A stretch of DNA of 64,000 nt from an uncultured Faecalibacterium sp. (GTDB lineage Bacteria; Bacillota; Clostridia; Oscillospirales; Ruminococcaceae). The position numbers were made by a program, and so were the translations under genes. Under the pieces are notes generated by a model. It worked only from the letters and a program-made list of their open reading frames with translations. It had not been told where the DNA came from and ran no database searches. The stretch is from assembly GCA_934539245.1 (NCBI GenBank), contig CAKTCK010000004.1:1-64000 (forward strand). Direction: 5' to 3'. The stretch's first letter is position 1, and every line of letters begins with the position of its first letter. Positions 43,979 through 54,436 of this stretch are shown piece after piece.

Positions 43979-44872
43979 TTATTCCTTGATCAGACCGGCA
44001 GCCTGCAAAGCCTGCTCGATCTTTGCCTTGTGGGCATCGCTGGGCTCTACCAGCGGCAGACGGCACTCGCCTGCGTTCCAGCCCAGCACGTTCATGGCAT
44101 ACTTGACCGGAATGGGGTTCACCTCGCAGAACAGAGCCTCCTCCAGCGGCAGCATTTCCAGCTGCAAAGCGCAGGCCTTGGCGGTGTCGCCGTCAAAGAA
44201 AGCCTGACAGCAGTTATGCACCAGCTCCGGCGCAACATTGGACACCACGCTGATGACGCCCTTGCCGCCCAATGCCAGCAGAGGAACCACCTGATCATCG
44301 TTGCCGGAGTAGATGTTCAGCGCATCACCGCACAGTGCGGCCACCTTGGCCACCTGAGAAATGTTGCCGGAGGCCTCCTTGATGCCATTGATGAGCGGGT
44401 GCTTGCTCAGCTCCAGAGCAGTCTCGGGTGCAATGTTCAGACCCGTGCGGGAGGGTACATTGTACAGGATGACCGGGATGCCGCCAGCCTCAGCCATGGC
44501 GGTAAAGTGCGCCACCAGACCGGCCTGCGAGGTCTTGTTGTAGTAGGGGGTGACCATCAGCAGGGCATCGGCACCGCAGGCGGCAGACTTTGCTGCCAGT
44601 GCGCAGCCGTGATCGGTATCGTTCGAACCGGCACCGGCAATGACCGGTACGCGGTGATTGACCGTATCCACGGTGAACTTGATGGCGGCCAGCTGCTCCT
44701 CATCGGTCATAGTAGAGCATTCGCCGGTGGTGCCGCAGATGATGATGGCATCAGTGTGGCGGGCGATCTGATCCTCGATAATGCGGCCCAGCTCGTCAAA
44801 GTTGATGCTTCCGTCCTCGTACATCGGGGTGATGATGGCAACACCCGCACCGGTAAAGACAGGCTTCTTCAT
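43979..44872 (-). CDS. dapA: 4-hydroxy-tetrahydrodipicolinate synthase
   Basis: It condenses aspartate semialdehyde with pyruvate. The 297-residue TIM-barrel protein has GAGVAIITPMYEDGSINFDEL, IICGTTGECSTMTDEEQ, YNVPSRTGLNI with the catalytic Tyr, and INGIKEASGNIS with the Schiff-base Lys. AAAGGAG precedes the ATG. It lies between asd and dapB in one operon. Confidence 0.97.
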   Translation of the reverse strand: MKKPVFTGAGVAIITPMYEDGSINFDELGRIIEDQIARHTDAIIICGTTGECSTMTDEEQLAAIKFTVDTVNHRVPVIAGAGSNDTDHGCALAAKSAACGADALLMVTPYYNKTSQAGLVAHFTAMAEAGGIPVILYNVPSRTGLNIAPETALELSKHPLINGIKEASGNISQVAKVAALCGDALNIYSGNDDQVVPLLALGGKGVISVVSNVAPELVHNCCQAFFDGDTAKACALQLEMLPLEEALFCEVNPIPVKYAMNVLGWNAGECRLPLVEPSDAHKAKIEQALQAAGLIKE

Positions 44873-44917
44873 AGTAAAAAACTCCTTTGCTGCGTGTATC
44901 GCGCAAAAATTCAGGCA

Positions 44918-46000
44918 TTAGTCCATATAGCCCTTCGCTGCCAGCAGCTCGGCCAGCAGCACAGCACCGCCGGCAGCACCACGCAGGGTGTTGTGGCTCA
45001 TGCAGGCAAACTTGTAGTCAAACAGGGTATCCTCCCGCAGACGGCCGATGCACACAGCCATGCCGTTCTCGGTGTTGCGATCCAGCTTGGGCTGCGGACG
45101 ATCCGGCTCAGTAAAGTAGTGCAGGAACTGTTTGGGGGCGCTGGGCAGCTCCAGCTCCTGTGCGGGGCCGCGGAAGTTTGCCCAAGCTTCCAGCATCTGC
45201 TCCTTGGTGGGCTTTTTATCAAAGCTTACGAACACGGCTGCGGTGTGGCCGTCCGAGACAGGCACGCGGAAGCACTGTGCAGTGATGACCGGCTTTTCAG
45301 CGTTGACGATCTGGTCACCCTCAATGTGGCCCCACAGCTTCAGCGGCTCGCGCTCGCTCTTTTCCTCCTCGCCGCCGATGTAGGGGATCACGTTGTCCAC
45401 GATCTCAGGCATCCGGTCAAAGGTCTTGCCTGCGCCGGAAATAGCCTGATAGGTGCACACCAGCGCCTTGCTCACGCCAAAGTCCTTCATCAGGGGATGC
45501 AGGGCAGGCACATAGCTCTGCAGGCTGCAATTGGACTTGACAGCGATGAAGCCGCGCTTGGTGCCCAGACGCTTGCGCTGGGCGGGGATGATCTCAATGT
45601 GGTCGGCGTTGATTTCGGGCACCACCATAGGAACATCCGGGGTGAAACGATGGGCACTGTTGTTGGAGACCACCGGGCACTCAGCCTTGGCGTATGCTTC
45701 CTCCAGTGCTTTGATCTCGTCCTTGGGCATGTTGACAGCGCAGAAAACAAAATCCACCTGCGAAGCCACTTCCTCCACCTTGGAAGCGTCCAGAACGGTC
45801 ATCTTCTTTACACTCTCCGGCATGGGAGTAGCCATGGCCCAGCGGGAGCCTACTGCATCCTCATAGCTCTTGCCCGCACTGCGGCCGGATGCGGCCAGTA
45901 CGGTCAGCTTGAACCAGGGATGATTCTCCAGCAGAGTCACAAAACGCTGACCCACCATGCCAGTTGCGCCTACGATACCCACTTTATACTGTCTTTCCAT
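44918..46000 (-). CDS. asd: Aspartate-semialdehyde dehydrogenase, archaeal/fungal-type
   Basis: It makes aspartate semialdehyde from aspartyl phosphate, the branch point to lysine, threonine and methionine. The 360-residue protein has VGIVGATGMVGQRFVTLLENHP, VSNNSAHR and IAVKSNCSLQSYVPAL with the catalytic Cys. It has the longer type seen in archaea, fungi and many clostridia rather than the E. coli type. ATG 46000 (MERQYKVG) is preferred over 46030; GGAAAGGTGCTGGAA lies just upstream. Confidence 0.95.
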   Translation of the reverse strand: MERQYKVGIVGATGMVGQRFVTLLENHPWFKLTVLAASGRSAGKSYEDAVGSRWAMATPMPESVKKMTVLDASKVEEVASQVDFVFCAVNMPKDEIKALEEAYAKAECPVVSNNSAHRFTPDVPMVVPEINADHIEIIPAQRKRLGTKRGFIAVKSNCSLQSYVPALHPLMKDFGVSKALVCTYQAISGAGKTFDRMPEIVDNVIPYIGGEEEKSEREPLKLWGHIEGDQIVNAEKPVITAQCFRVPVSDGHTAAVFVSFDKKPTKEQMLEAWANFRGPAQELELPSAPKQFLHYFTEPDRPQPKLDRNTENGMAVCIGRLREDTLFDYKFACMSHNTLRGAAGGAVLLAELLAAKGYMD

Positions 46001-46062
46001 TTCCAGCACCTTTCCTTTCAAAAAAACCAAACAGCAAATCTTAGCATTGCGAAGAACACGGC

Positions 46063-46091
46063 TTGCAAACCGGACAGCGATGCAATATAAT
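46063..46091 (+). promoter_or_regulatory. Sigma-A promoter of queA-tgt
   Basis: TTGCAA (46063-46068), a 17-nt spacer and TATAAT (46086-46091) lie 76 bp before ATG 46168. Small palindromes CTGTTTATACAG and ATGATATCAT follow within the leader. Confidence 0.75.
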
Positions 46092-46113
46092 AGATACTGT
46101 TTATACAGATTCT

Positions 46114-46143
46114 ATGATATCATTGATACGTTGTCCGTGTCAA
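46114..46143 (-). promoter_or_regulatory. Possible promoter of the asd operon
   Basis: On the minus strand TTGACA (46143-46138), an 18-nt spacer and TATCAT (46119-46114) lie about 114 bp before the asd start. It is divergent from the queA promoter and overlaps the ATGATATCAT palindrome. Confidence 0.5.
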
Positions 46144-46167
46144 TCATCGGAAAGGCAAATGCACACT

Positions 46168-48452
<2,285 letters not shown>

Positions 48453-48461
48453 ACTTTAGCC

Positions 48462-48490
48462 TTGCAACAAGACCGATAAGCGGTTATAAT
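48462..48490 (+). promoter_or_regulatory. Sigma-A promoter of yajC
   Basis: TTGCAA (48462-48467), a 17-nt spacer and TATAAT (48485-48490) lie 36 bp before ATG 48527. Confidence 0.75.
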
Positions 48491-48526
48491 AGCATTATCT
48501 GAATTTTTGAGAGGAGATTTTGCCCC

Positions 48527-48844
48527 ATGCAATTTCTGACTACCACGTCCGAAGGCTATATCAGCCTGTTCTTCACGCTGGCACTGATGCTGGTCCTGCT
48601 GTACTTCATGATCTACCGTCCCCAGAAGAAGCAGGAAAAGAAGGATGCCGCTATGCGCAGCAGTCTGGAGATCGGCGATCAGGTCACCACCATCGGCGGT
48701 GTCATTGGCCGCGTTGTCGCAATCAAGGACGACACCTTTGTTCTGGAGACCGGCGCTGACCGTGTGAAGATCCGCTTCACCAAGTCTGCTATCTCTTCGG
48801 TCGAAAAGCTGAACATGGACAAGGCTCCTGCCGATAAGAAGTAA
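48527..48844 (+). CDS. yajC: Preprotein translocase subunit YajC
   Basis: YajC is an auxiliary membrane subunit of the Sec translocon. The 105-residue protein has one N-terminal membrane helix (LFFTLALMLVLLYFMIYRPQKKQEKK) and the core LEIGDQVTTIGGVIGRVVAIKDDTFVLETG. GAGAGGAG precedes ATG 48527. It sits after tgt, as in many bacteria. Confidence 0.95.
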   Translation: MQFLTTTSEGYISLFFTLALMLVLLYFMIYRPQKKQEKKDAAMRSSLEIGDQVTTIGGVIGRVVAIKDDTFVLETGADRVKIRFTKSAISSVEKLNMDKAPADKK

Positions 48845-48866
48845 GCGTTTACACTGTGCATACATG

Positions 48867-48906
48867 AACCGCCTCCCTGCATAGACTATGTGCAGGGAGG
48901 CGGTTT
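48867..48906 (+). terminator. Hairpin with T tract that contains the ribosome site of the next gene
   Basis: AACCGCCTCCCTGCA pairs with TGCAGGGAGGCGGTT around a 9-nt loop and runs into TTTTG, a good terminator after yajC. Its 3' arm holds GGGAGG, the only Shine-Dalgarno for ATG 48911. Confidence 0.8.
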
Positions 48907-48910
48907 TGTT

Positions 48911-49309
48911 ATGTCTGAGTCTCGTGGTTTCCCGGCGGAGCTTCTTTCGTTTCTGGTTTTTGGGGTGCTGGGGGTGGCCGTAACAGCGGCAGCGCTGGCT
49001 GGTTTTGCGCAGCTGATGTCCGGGAAGGACTGCTCCGGCAGTGTCGTGCCGATACTTGCTACAACAGCTGTGTGCATGGGCAGTCTGTTGTGTGCACTGG
49101 CGGCAGCGTTCCGCAAAAAGGCGCGCGGTCTGCTGACAGGACTGCTCCAAAGTACATTTCTGGCGGTGCCGCTGGCGCTTTCTGCTGTATGGAACGGCAC
49201 CGCCACTGAGCTTGCTGTGGTGTGCTGCATTCTGGCGGTGCTGCTCTGCGGCTGCATTGGCGGGCTGCTTGGCGTCACCCTACGCAGCCGCAGGCACACG
49301 CTTCGTTGA
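48911..49309 (+). CDS. TIGR04086-type membrane protein
   Basis: A 132-residue protein with four hydrophobic segments: LLSFLVFGVLGVAVTAAALAGF, VPILATTAVCMGSLLCALAAAF, LLQSTFLAVPLALSA, and AVVCCILAVLLCGCIGGLLGV. It resembles the TIGR04086 family (YrzE-like) found after yajC in clostridia. There it is often followed by scfA, encoding the SCIFF peptide. No six-Cys peptide was seen here. Function unknown. ATG 48911 uses GGAGG inside the preceding hairpin. Confidence 0.72.
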   Translation: MSESRGFPAELLSFLVFGVLGVAVTAAALAGFAQLMSGKDCSGSVVPILATTAVCMGSLLCALAAAFRKKARGLLTGLLQSTFLAVPLALSAVWNGTATELAVVCCILAVLLCGCIGGLLGVTLRSRRHTLR

Positions 49310-49350
49310 TCGCTCCGGCAAATCGAATAAATCAGAGGAGAAAACAGCGT

Positions 49351-50097
49351 ATGTGGATCTACGAACAAGAAAAACCGGAAGAGAACTTATCTTTACTGCC
49401 GCAGACGGTCAGCCTGCCAGTGCAGAAAGCAGAGTCCGCTCTGCTGACTGTACCGGAAACTGCACCGGAACCGGCAGAGCAATTGCCGCAAAAAGAACCC
49501 TGCATCCCGCCAAAGCGGCACGCCACCCGGGATTGCTGGCTGCTAGCTGCGGCCTTTCTGCTGGGGTGTACGGCGGCCGGTGTATTGCAGGCCGTATGCG
49601 ATGCCCAGCAGGCAGAACTGCTGCGGTATTATCTGGAAGCGTGGCAAGGGCTGTTTGCACCGGGCAGTATGCAGGGGGCAGTACAGCTTTTCGGCATGGA
49701 ATATCTGGCTCTCGGCCTTGTGGTCAGCCTGTTTCTAGTATTGGGGCTGTCTGCCCTTGGGCCGGTGATGATCTTTGGCAGTATGATGTTGTACGGTTTG
49801 GGCAGCGGGTTGCTTATGGTACAGCTTTGCGCCACAGGCGGGTGGAAAACGGTGCTTCTGACGCTGCTGTGGACAGGCCTGCCGGCGGCAGCAGCAAGCG
49901 GCTGTCTGTGTTTTTTCGGAGCTTGTGCTTTGCAGGTCAGCAGCCGTATCCATGCTTATTCTTTTCGTAAGCATCCCGGCGGACAAGCCCGCCCCGGAGT
50001 GCAGGCATTGCTGGGGCAATATCTTCTGACCATGGTAGTGCTGCTGCCGCTGTGCGGTGCAGCGGCAGGGCTTTCGTATTTGGGCAGCTGCCTGTAA
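49351..50097 (+). CDS. Polytopic membrane protein, possibly SpoIIM family
   Basis: The 248-residue protein has a soluble Glu/Pro-rich N-terminus (about 65 residues) and about five membrane segments. The pattern YLALGLVVSLFLVLGLSALGPVMIFGSMMLYGLGSG resembles the Leu/Gly-rich core of SpoIIM, part of the engulfment DMP complex. SpoIIM lacks a sharp motif, so this is tentative; it may be an unrelated membrane protein. AGGAG precedes ATG 49351. Confidence 0.5.
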   Translation: MWIYEQEKPEENLSLLPQTVSLPVQKAESALLTVPETAPEPAEQLPQKEPCIPPKRHATRDCWLLAAAFLLGCTAAGVLQAVCDAQQAELLRYYLEAWQGLFAPGSMQGAVQLFGMEYLALGLVVSLFLVLGLSALGPVMIFGSMMLYGLGSGLLMVQLCATGGWKTVLLTLLWTGLPAAAASGCLCFFGACALQVSSRIHAYSFRKHPGGQARPGVQALLGQYLLTMVVLLPLCGAAAGLSYLGSCL

Positions 50098-50111
50098 ACA
50101 GCATCCTTTTC

Positions 50112-50140
50112 TTGCGGGTTTTGGCACAGTGTGTTACAAT
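50112..50140 (+). promoter_or_regulatory. Promoter of radA-xer
   Basis: TTGCGG (50112-50117), a 17-nt spacer and TACAAT (50135-50140) lie 31 bp before ATG 50172. Confidence 0.6.
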
Positions 50141-50171
50141 AACAAAAGACCATAATAAATGAGGGACAGAC

Positions 50172-51575
50172 ATGAAACTAAAATCCGTCTATGTATGCTC
50201 CAATTGCGGAGAGACAAGCCCCCGCTGGATGGGGCGCTGCCCCAGCTGCGGCAGCTGGAATACCATGAACGAGGATGTTGTGGCCGAAGCCCCCAAGGCG
50301 GGGACTCCTGCCGCCCGGCAGGCTGCTGCGGCTCGTCAGGAGGGTGTGACAACCCTGACCGCCCGGCGGCTATCGGAGATTAGCACGACTGAAGAAAAAA
50401 GCCGTATTTTGACCGGCATCTCAGAGCTGGACCGTGTATTGGGCGGCGGTATCGTGCTGGGCGGCGTGGTGCTTTTGAGCGGTGAGCCGGGCGTTGGTAA
50501 ATCCACGATGCTGTTACAGCTGTGCGGTGCCATCTCTAACCAGCACAGCGTACTGTATATCACTGGTGAGGAGTCTGTCCGGCAGGTCAAGCTGCGCGCT
50601 GCGCGGCTGAAGGTACCGCAGGACAACATCTTTCTGGCGGCAGAAAACGATGTGGACGAGATCTGCGGGCTGATTGAAAAGGAAAAGCCGGACCTTGTGG
50701 TCATCGACTCTATCCAGACCATGCGCTGCATGGACATCTCATCCTCGTCCGGTACGGTCAGTCAGGTGAAGGAAAGCGCTGCCCGGCTGCTGGCGGTAGC
50801 CAAAAAGCAGGAGATCCCCATGTTCATCGTGGGTCATGTGAACAAGGATGGCGCGATCGCAGGCCCCAAGGTCATGGAGCATATCGTGGATACGGTGCTC
50901 TACTTTGAGGGCGACAAGATGCTGCCGTACCGCATTCTGCGGGCAGCCAAAAACCGCTACGGCTCCACCAATGAGCTGGGAATGTTCGATATGACCGGCA
51001 CAGGACTTGCCGAGATCGAAAACCCCTCCCAGATGCTGCTGGAAGGGCGTCCGCTGGGTGTTTCGGGTAACTGTGTAGCCTGTACTATGGAGGGCAGCCG
51101 TCCTATCCTGAGCGAGATACAGGCGCTCGCCACCAAGACGAATTTCCCAGCACCCCGCCGCGCTTGCAGCGGATACGACTATAACCGCATGAATCTTTTG
51201 ATCGCTGTGCTGGAAAAGCGGGCCGGGTACTTCTTTGGCAATCTGGATGTCTATGTCAATATCGTAGGCGGCATTGCACTGCGGGATACCGCCTGCGACC
51301 TTGCCGTCTGCCTGAGCATGGTCTCTTCGCTGCTGGACCGCCCGGTCAGCGATAAGCTTATCGCTATCGGAGAGGTAGGTCTGGGCGGGGAAGTGCGCAG
51401 TGTGCCCAATCTGGAGCAGCGTCTGCACGAGGCAGAGCGTATCGGCTTTGAGCGGGCAGTCATCCCCAAGCACAGCCTTGCACACCTGAATGCCGCAGAT
51501 TATCCCGGCATGAAGCTGGTCGGTGCGGCGTATATTGCAGATGCCATCAATGCGCTGAAAAATGACCGCCTGTGA
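50172..51575 (+). CDS. radA: DNA repair protein RadA
   Basis: RadA (Sms) is a DnaB-like helicase aiding branch migration in recombination. The 467-residue protein has a Cys4 zinc finger (CSNCGETSPRWMGRCPSCG), Walker A GEPGVGKSTMLLQ near residue 105, the KNRYG motif (AAKNRYGSTNELGMF), and a C-terminal Lon-like domain. GAGGGAC lies before ATG 50172. It is followed after 15 bp by the recombinase. Confidence 0.97.
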   Translation: MKLKSVYVCSNCGETSPRWMGRCPSCGSWNTMNEDVVAEAPKAGTPAARQAAAARQEGVTTLTARRLSEISTTEEKSRILTGISELDRVLGGGIVLGGVVLLSGEPGVGKSTMLLQLCGAISNQHSVLYITGEESVRQVKLRAARLKVPQDNIFLAAENDVDEICGLIEKEKPDLVVIDSIQTMRCMDISSSSGTVSQVKESAARLLAVAKKQEIPMFIVGHVNKDGAIAGPKVMEHIVDTVLYFEGDKMLPYRILRAAKNRYGSTNELGMFDMTGTGLAEIENPSQMLLEGRPLGVSGNCVACTMEGSRPILSEIQALATKTNFPAPRRACSGYDYNRMNLLIAVLEKRAGYFFGNLDVYVNIVGGIALRDTACDLAVCLSMVSSLLDRPVSDKLIAIGEVGLGGEVRSVPNLEQRLHEAERIGFERAVIPKHSLAHLNAADYPGMKLVGAAYIADAINALKNDRL

Positions 51576-51590
51576 TGAAACGAGGAGCCT

Positions 51591-52799
51591 ATGTCGATCT
51601 ATCTGGACGAAAGAAACCCCGGCAAGCACGCACCCTTTGAGGATGCTGCCCCGGATATTGTAGAATATGTGCGGTACCTTGAGGTGATCGCCGGTAAAAG
51701 CGCCAATACGGCCTTCAGTTATTACTGCGACCTGCGTTCCTTCAGCCGCTTTATGAAGCGCCGTCGCGGACTTGTGGCAACTGATACAGAATTTAAAGAG
51801 ATCGACCCCAAAGGACTGGATACGGCCTTCTGGGGCAGCATAACAAAAGAGGATATCTACGAGTATCTGTACTTTTTAAACCGGGAGTGCGGCAACAAAA
51901 AATCCTCTACCGCCCGGCGGCTGGCCAGTCTGCACGGCTTTTATGATTATCTGGTCAATCAGGTCAACCGCTTAACCGAGGATCCTACGGCGGCTATCCG
52001 CCCGCCCAAGCAGGATAAAGTATTGCCCAAGTACCTGACGGCAGAGCAGTCCATCTCGCTTTTGGAGAGCACCCAGACCCAGAGCGATTTCCCGGAGCGG
52101 GATTATTGCATGGTAGTGCTGTTCCTCAACTGCGGTATGCGTCTTGCCGAACTGGTAGGCATGGATCTAGGAGACATTGATTTGGAGCAGCGGCAGATCC
52201 GCCTGTTCGGCAAAGGCCATAAAGAACGCATGGTCTACCTGAATGATGCCTGCGTGGAGGCGTTGCAGCTGTATCTGCACAAGCGCAACACCATGGAAGG
52301 GCTTTCACCCAAGGAAAAAGCCGTGTTCATTACGCGGATGCGCAAGGAGCGTATTTCAAACCGCAGGGTAGAGCAGCTGATCTCCGGCGCAATGAAAGCT
52401 GCCGGACTGAAGGGTTTTTCCACCCATAAGCTGCGCCACACAGCCGCAACTCTTATGTATCAGACCGGCAATGTCGATATCCTTACCCTCAAGCAGCTTC
52501 TGGGCCATAGCAGCGTTGGAACAACACAAATTTATACGCACCTGCAAGAATTTCAGGTTCGCTCTGCCATTGAAGAAAACCCACTGGGCAAGGTGCTGCC
52601 TATAAAAGCTGCAAAAGCAAGCTTGGATACAACAGAAGCGACAGGGGAGACATCCACCGAAAACGCCCCGGCGGGAGAGGATGTTTCTGAGCCGTCCGAT
52701 CCTATGGCTGCCTTTGAGGGCGTTGCACAGGATGGCTTCCGGGCAGATATTTCGGCAATGTCCAACGAAGAAACCGACGATTCATCGAACGATACTTAA
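51591..52799 (+). CDS. Xer-type tyrosine recombinase with an acidic C-terminal tail
   Basis: It probably resolves chromosome dimers at dif, or is a related housekeeping recombinase. The N-terminal SAM-like domain is followed by a catalytic domain with Arg in NCGMRLAELVGMDLGDI, Lys in FGKGHKERMV, HKLRHTAATLM, LGHSSVGTTQIYTHL with the Tyr nucleophile. The catalytic set is complete. It has 402 residues rather than about 300; the last 70 are Glu/Asp/Ser-rich after VLPIKAAKAS. GAGGAG precedes the ATG. No att sites or mobile-element genes flank it. Confidence 0.88.
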   Translation: MSIYLDERNPGKHAPFEDAAPDIVEYVRYLEVIAGKSANTAFSYYCDLRSFSRFMKRRRGLVATDTEFKEIDPKGLDTAFWGSITKEDIYEYLYFLNRECGNKKSSTARRLASLHGFYDYLVNQVNRLTEDPTAAIRPPKQDKVLPKYLTAEQSISLLESTQTQSDFPERDYCMVVLFLNCGMRLAELVGMDLGDIDLEQRQIRLFGKGHKERMVYLNDACVEALQLYLHKRNTMEGLSPKEKAVFITRMRKERISNRRVEQLISGAMKAAGLKGFSTHKLRHTAATLMYQTGNVDILTLKQLLGHSSVGTTQIYTHLQEFQVRSAIEENPLGKVLPIKAAKASLDTTEATGETSTENAPAGEDVSEPSDPMAAFEGVAQDGFRADISAMSNEETDDSSNDT

Positions 52800-52838
52800 T
52801 TTACATAATCTGATTCAGAAAAGTGCCCGAAAACACGC

Positions 52839-52886
52839 AAAGACCCATGACATGATCCGATTCGACCGGATGCTGCCATGGGTCTT
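52839..52886 (+). terminator. Terminator of radA-xer
   Basis: AAAGACCCATG pairs with CATGGGTCTTT, with an inner ATCCG/CGGAT stem. Weak T content follows (TTTATAA). It starts 40 bp after the recombinase stop. Confidence 0.75.
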
Positions 52887-53423
52887 TATAATTTACAATA
52901 CGAGCAATCCATGCAGGAACATCTATAGAAACGTTCTGGTAGAAACGCGCAAAGTAGTGTCTACGCAAAAGCAAATGAACAACCATAGCCGCAAACTGTA
53001 AATTATAAAACGCAGCATGAAATGTTATAAAGCATGCACATAGATGCTTGCTGGAAAAAATGAATTACAAACGAACCGATGCAGCAGCGCATAGCACAGG
53101 AACAATCTGTAAACGTGAGACAAATAAAACAATAACATATGATAAAAAGTGCAGAATGCGCAGAACGGCTAAACCAAACCTAAAAATGAGCCAGCCGAGG
53201 CTGAAACGCCAAAAATCCGGGAAATGGGCATTTTTCACTTCCCTAAGTTTCGCATAACGTGCATTATACGAAACAGCAATAATTAAAAAAGAGAAGCTGC
53301 CCTTCTCTCTTTCTGCCAGATTTCCGGTAGCTTCTATGAATGCTTTCCAGTTTGCATACACCCGCTTCTACATCACTTCTGCCGGTGGTGGTTGTTCTGG
53401 GGTGCGTTACAGGTCATGTTATA
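52887..53423. other. AT-rich intergenic region without a supported gene
   Basis: This stretch of about 540 bp is clearly richer in A and T than its surroundings. Small frames on both strands (up to 98 codons) lack ribosome sites and recognisable motifs. A short hairpin GAGAAG/CTTCTC lies at about 53291-53308 and carries a T run on the minus strand. Confidence 0.6.
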
Positions 53424-53462
53424 AAAACAGTATCGTTTCTTCTGCTTTGGTGATGCGATACT
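53424..53462 (-). terminator. Terminator of the amidase gene
   Basis: On the minus strand AGTATCG pairs with CGATACT around a loop of about 20 nt and is followed by GTTTTT. It begins at the amidase stop codon. The plus strand of the same bases resembles the 3' end of queA. Confidence 0.7.
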
Positions 53463-54325
53463 CATTTCACCGGCAACGGTTCTGTGTCGAAGTATGTACA
53501 AATGGCTTCGTAATAAATGCGTGCCACAGCTTTGCAGCCCTCCTCGCTGCCAAAGCGCTCCACATCCTCGGTGTTTGTCACAAAGCACTGCTCTGCCAAC
53601 ACTGCCGGACAATCCACATCCTCCAGCAGCGTAAAGCTGCGTTCAAGCCGCACCTGTGTGTAGGTGTTTTCCACCAGCTGCTTCTGGTCGTTTTCTAGAT
53701 AATAAATGTAACGCACTCCCCCACGCCCGCGCAGCTTTGCGCCGATGCGCTGCATTCCACCAGCCAGCAGCCGGGCAAAATAAAAGCTTTCCTGATGCCA
53801 TGTACGTCCGGGCACTGCCGGATAGCATTCAAAGCCGGAGACCGTAGAACCGTTGGCTGCGGAATTGCCGTGGATGGACAGCAGCAGTTGCGGGCTTTGG
53901 GCACTGGCGGCGGCTGCACGCTGGGCAGGCGTCGCAGTAGTGTCAAAGCTTTCCCGGGTTTGCAACGGAATGTAATTTGAATCCTGCTCTAACCACTGAA
54001 GCAGCGCAGCAGCCGTGGCTGCGGTGACCTGTTTTTCTTCAACTACTCCCCTTGCGCCCGGGTCGCTGCCGCCATGCCCGGCGTCTATTGCTACCCGGTA
54101 CGGCGGGTCGCCCACCACGGGGCGAAAATCATCCTCTGCGGCCGAGACTGCGGGTTCTGCGGGCGCGTTCAGTTCCAGTGCGGCCTTCCATAGAAACAGG
54201 CCAAAGCAGAGCATCAGCAACGCAAAAACAAACAGCAGCCCGTGCAAAAGCCGGTGCTGCGTTTTGCGGCGGCGTGTTTTACGTTTGCTATGTTTACTTG
54301 CAGGTCTGAGATGACTGGTTGGCAT
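53462..54325 (-). CDS. N-acetylmuramoyl-L-alanine amidase (Amidase_3)
   Basis: It cleaves the amide bond between muramic acid and the stem peptide. The 287-residue protein has a very basic N-terminus, one membrane anchor (LLHGLLFVFALLMLCFGLFLW), and an Amidase_3 domain with VAIDAGHGGSDPGARG, LLLSIHGNSA, and the late catalytic Glu in CPAVLAEQCFVTNTEDV. AGGAAGTAAAG lies before the ATG. It is monocistronic, with its own promoter and terminator. A cell-wall or spore-cortex role are both possible. Confidence 0.93.
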   Translation of the reverse strand: MPTSHLRPASKHSKRKTRRRKTQHRLLHGLLFVFALLMLCFGLFLWKAALELNAPAEPAVSAAEDDFRPVVGDPPYRVAIDAGHGGSDPGARGVVEEKQVTAATAAALLQWLEQDSNYIPLQTRESFDTTATPAQRAAAASAQSPQLLLSIHGNSAANGSTVSGFECYPAVPGRTWHQESFYFARLLAGGMQRIGAKLRGRGGVRYIYYLENDQKQLVENTYTQVRLERSFTLLEDVDCPAVLAEQCFVTNTEDVERFGSEEGCKAVARIYYEAICTYFDTEPLPVK

Positions 54326-54363
54326 AAAGCTTTACTTCCTGTTCGTTTTACATTCACAATATG

Positions 54364-54392
54364 AGTATACTCGCCTTTTCCCTGCGTTGCAA
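54364..54392 (-). promoter_or_regulatory. Promoter of the amidase gene
   Basis: On the minus strand TTGCAA (54392-54387), a 17-nt spacer and TATACT (54369-54364) lie about 38 bp before the start. Confidence 0.75.
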
Positions 54393-54429
54393 CAAAAAAA
54401 GACTGCCAATTTTTCAAAAGGCAGTCTTG
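54393..54429 (-). terminator. Terminator of the phoH-to-mutS2 operon
   Basis: On the minus strand AAGACTGCC pairs with GGCAGTCTT around 12 nt, followed by a run of T. It ends right before the amidase promoter. Confidence 0.9.
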
Positions 54430-54436
54430 GCTTTGT

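Noticed and set aside
44030..46090. Plus-strand open frame of 686 codons opposite dapA and asd
   Set aside because: dapA and asd on the other strand have full catalytic motifs. This frame spans both genes and their gap, and shows no recognisable domain.
48845..49350. Search for a SCIFF (six-Cys) peptide gene near the TIGR04086-like gene
   Set aside because: No short frame with the required cysteine spacing was seen on either strand in the gap or beside it.
51591..52799. Integrase of a mobile element
   Set aside because: The recombinase follows radA in an operon-like arrangement, with no att repeats, tRNA gene or cargo genes nearby; a chromosomal Xer role is more likely.
53060..53257. Small basic open frame in the AT-rich gap
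   Set aside because: It has no ribosome site and no motif, and its codon use is unlike the neighbours.
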